Shown here in pieces: positions 5,274-7,135 of a stretch of 7,135 nucleotides of DNA. The stretch covers positions 5,938 through 13,072 of the forward strand of contig DBVV01000152.1 of NCBI GenBank assembly GCA_002308795.1, read 5' to 3'. The position numbers and the translations under genes were made by a program. The notes below the pieces were generated by a model that worked only from the letters and a program-made list of their open reading frames with translations, did no database searches and was not told the origin of the DNA. The stretch is from Mageeibacillus sp. UBA1255. GTDB taxonomy: Bacteria; Bacillota; Clostridia; UBA1212; UBA1255. The first letter of the stretch is position 1. Every line of letters starts with the position of its first letter.

Positions 5274-7035
5274 TTTCGTACGCCTTTCTTCTTTCTTCCA
5301 TATAGCCCGGGATCGGAACGTCCCACCATCCGAACGCTTCTCCGCCGGAGTAGGGGTGAACGGACGACACGGGCACGTGGATCAGCGAGGGGCCTTTCTG
5401 CTTAAGAGCGTCTTTTACGGTGTCGCGCAGTTCGGAGTTGTTTTCCGCACGGTATGCTTTAATATGGAATCCTTCGGCGATCGCTTTGAAATCGGGAGCG
5501 TAAGTTTCGCCGTCCTGCTGGAAATCGTTGCCGAACGTGTTCTCTTTACCGAGCACGTCTACCTGGAGATCCTTGATAGCCATCCAGCCGCGGTTATCCG
5601 CGAGGATGACAATGACGGGAATGTTGTATTGTGCGGCCGTTGACAACTCCTGCATGACCATCATGAAGTCGCCGTCGCCCAGCAGTGTGACAACGGGTCT
5701 CTCCGGAGCCGCCAGCTTCGCGCCCATTGCCGCCGGGAACGCCCAGCCCATCGTGGAGAAGCCTCCGGTGGTGAGGTTGCAGCCGCGTTCTTCGTAGCAG
5801 TATTCCTGGAAAAGCTGCGCCTGAGTGTTGCCCGATGACGTTGTGATTATGGTGTCTTTCGGAAGCGTGTCGCTCAGCACGCCGATCATGCGCGAGATGG
5901 TCATCTCTTCTGTTTCGGCGTTCCATTTGTTATGCACGTATTCGAACCAGTCTTTGCGGCGCTGTTTTATTTCGTCAAGATATGCTTTGTTTACCTTGAA
6001 AGCGGGGTCTTTTTCGAGTACCTGCGTCAGGAACGATGTCACGTCGCCGAATACTCCGACGTCTGCGGCATAGTTTTTACCGATCTCGTGACCGTCCAGA
6101 TCGACCTGGATCAGTTTCGTGTCGGGGAAGTTGAACGCTATCCCTTTGCGGTACGAGCAGGTGGATTCGTCTGCGAAACGTGTGCCCAGTGCGAGGACAA
6201 CGTCTGCTGAGCGGCTGATCTCGAGTCCGATTTTCGTGCCCTTGCTGCCTGTATGGAAGCAGTACTGGTCGTGTGTTTCACGGACCGTGCCTTTTGCAGC
6301 CAGCGTCGTTATTATCGCCGCGCCCCATTTTTCTGCCAGTTTTTCTATGAGTTTTCCGGCTTTTGCGTGAAGAGCACCGCCACCGACGAATATCAGAGGA
6401 CGTTTAGCGGTCTTCATAAGCTCGATGGCCCGGTCTACCGCTTTCTCGTCAGCGACGGGGAGTTCCCAGATCTGCTGTTTTTCGAGTGCTATCGGTTTAT
6501 CTACCGAATCTGCCTGCACGTCCATCGGGAGCGTTACGGCACACGGTCCGCGCCTGCCGGACAACATCTCTTTGAATGCGTTGTTCATGATGCGCGGGAG
6601 CTGCCCTGCGGTCTCGGCGCGCCAGCTGCGTTTGACCAGCGGCTCGAGCGCACGCTGGATGTTGCTGTCGTGGTATTTTTCAACTTCCTGCAGCACGCCT
6701 ACGCCGTACATATTTGTGTGCGTGTCGCCGCAGAGGGCAAGGAACGGGGTGGAATCCACGAATGCCGTTGCCAGCCCGATCGACAGGTTGAGTGTGCCGG
6801 GGCCGATCGACGCGAATACCGCCAGAGGCTCGCCTTTTACTCTGTAGTATCCGTCTGCGATCGCCGCGGCTGCCTGCTCATGCTTTACCTGCATATATTT
6901 GATCTTGCCTTCAGCTTCTGCTTTGCGGATAGCGTCGAACAGGCCAAGCACGCCGTGTCCGGGGATACCAAGTATATACGGCACTTTTTCATTGATGAGT
7001 TTTTGTACGATTACTTCTCCGCCAGTTTTTTTCAT
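5248..7035 (-). CDS. ThDP-dependent enzyme, IolD / acetolactate-synthase superfamily
   Basis: A 595-residue protein with the three-domain layout of the pyruvate oxidase/acetolactate synthase group: an N-terminal pyrimidine domain with the catalytic Glu53 in KHEQAAAAIADGY, SIGPGTLNL (76-84), a central domain with VGGGAL (217-222), and a C-terminal diphosphate domain with GDGDF (453-457) closing in DNRGW (480-484). The DN-x-G, I-x-x-L and later F pattern after the ThDP motif, and a late GWWDVP (569-574), recall IolD, which hydrolytically opens trihydroxycyclohexane-1,2-dione in inositol catabolism. It is clearly shorter than IolD (about 640 residues), and no inositol dehydrogenase, IolE, IolB, IolC or IolJ gene is nearby. 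Sulfoacetaldehyde acetyltransferase and acetolactate synthase are alternatives in the same superfamily. It is the first gene of the operon. The start at 7035 is supported by AGAGGA at 7046-7041. Superfamily certain, reaction unknown. Confidence 0.88.
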   Translation of the reverse strand: MKKTGGEVIVQKLINEKVPYILGIPGHGVLGLFDAIRKAEAEGKIKYMQVKHEQAAAAIADGYYRVKGEPLAVFASIGPGTLNLSIGLATAFVDSTPFLALCGDTHTNMYGVGVLQEVEKYHDSNIQRALEPLVKRSWRAETAGQLPRIMNNAFKEMLSGRRGPCAVTLPMDVQADSVDKPIALEKQQIWELPVADEKAVDRAIELMKTAKRPLIFVGGGALHAKAGKLIEKLAEKWGAAIITTLAAKGTVRETHDQYCFHTGSKGTKIGLEISRSADVVLALGTRFADESTCSYRKGIAFNFPDTKLIQVDLDGHEIGKNYAADVGVFGDVTSFLTQVLEKDPAFKVNKAYLDEIKQRRKDWFEYVHNKWNAETEEMTISRMIGVLSDTLPKDTIITTSSGNTQAQLFQEYCYEERGCNLTTGGFSTMGWAFPAAMGAKLAAPERPVVTLLGDGDFMMVMQELSTAAQYNIPVIVILADNRGWMAIKDLQVDVLGKENTFGNDFQQDGETYAPDFKAIAEGFHIKAYRAENNSELRDTVKDALKQKGPSLIHVPVSSVHPYSGGEAFGWWDVPIPGYMEERRKAYENAIKEETV

Positions 7036-7135
7036 AAAGATCCTCTCTCCAATCTGAAAGATTAATTGATAATTGAAAATGGAAAATCAAGGTGTTTTTG
7101 ATTACCTTATTTTTCGCCAGCGAAGCCGGATAGAT
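7036..7135 (-). promoter_or_regulatory. AT-rich leader and probable promoter region of the five-gene operon
   Basis: This stretch lacks a gene and precedes the first gene of the - strand operon. Seen: AGAGGA (7046-7041) as the ribosome-binding site; a possible -35 TTGATT at 7090-7085 followed after 17 bases by AATTAA at 7067-7062, a poor -10 match; and an imperfect palindrome, TTCGC-CA-GCGAA, at 7113-7124. No riboswitch fold is recognised. The promoter call rests mainly on position and base composition. Confidence 0.35.
7064..7084. repeat. Degenerate heptamer repeat in the operon leader
   Basis: Reading the + strand, three consecutive 7-base units share the AAT start and a GA/GG core: AATTGAT at 7064-7070, AATTGAA at 7071-7077 and AATGGAA at 7078-7084. 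A more diverged AATCAAG follows at 7085-7091. The first two units differ by one base. The tract overlaps the putative promoter spacer of the - strand operon. Confidence 0.55.

Noticed and set aside
1369..7035. Standard myo-inositol (iol) operon
   Set aside because: Only IolD-like and IolA-like genes are present; IolB, IolC, IolE, IolG and IolJ are absent, and transketolase and RpiB-like genes occupy their place.
6253..7065. A 270-codon open frame on the + strand opposite the IolD-like gene
   Set aside because: It is antisense to a well-supported ThDP enzyme, has no family motif, and runs out through the operon's ribosome-binding site.
7089..7114. Possible + strand terminator: AAGGT and ACCTT arms followed by a T-rich tail
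   Set aside because: The 5-bp stem with a 10-base loop is too weak, and no + strand gene precedes it.

Overview
The window shows a compact, moderately GC-rich bacterial chromosome segment with seven protein genes in two convergent groups and almost no spare sequence. The gene set (split-subunit transketolase, a long RpiB/LacA/LacB-type isomerase, a CoA-acylating semialdehyde dehydrogenase, a UroD-family protein and a cytoplasmic SGNH hydrolase) suits an anaerobic carbohydrate-fermenting bacterium, with Bacillota/Clostridia as my best guess. No rRNA or other taxonomic marker is present, so this placement is weak.

Left part, + strand (1-1344): the 3' end of a uroporphyrinogen-decarboxylase-family gene, then 21 bases later a complete SGNH/GDSL-type hydrolase gene. 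The spacer between them consists entirely of a 7-base tandem repeat that also supplies the likely Shine-Dalgarno sequence. Only 24 bases separate this group from the end of the opposing operon.

Right part, - strand (7035 down to 1369): five overlapping genes forming one apparent operon. In transcription order these are an IolD/acetolactate-synthase-like thiamine-diphosphate (ThDP) enzyme, the transketolase N-terminal subunit, the transketolase C-terminal subunit, an RpiB-like isomerase, and a methylmalonate-semialdehyde-dehydrogenase-like (IolA/MmsA-type) CoA-acylating dehydrogenase. Junction overlaps are 26, 4, 4 and 26 bases, which implies translational coupling. About 100 bases of AT-rich leader lie upstream of the first gene.

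Working hypothesis (inference): the operon encodes a dedicated catabolic module rather than housekeeping pentose-phosphate enzymes. A transketolase, an aldose-ketose isomerase and a CoA-acylating aldehyde dehydrogenase together reproduce the core of transketolase-type sulfoglycolysis: two transketolase cuts with an isomerisation between them, then oxidation of the remaining C2 aldehyde to an acyl-CoA. Three residue-level departures agree with an unusual substrate. The isomerase lacks the ring-opening His of RpiB. The dehydrogenase has Lys where (methyl)malonate-semialdehyde enzymes have a carboxylate-binding Arg. The same enzyme lacks the Glu that favours NAD. The IolD-like gene instead points towards cyclitol breakdown, so the true substrate is open. 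No transporter, kinase, regulator, RNA gene, CRISPR array or insertion sequence is visible.
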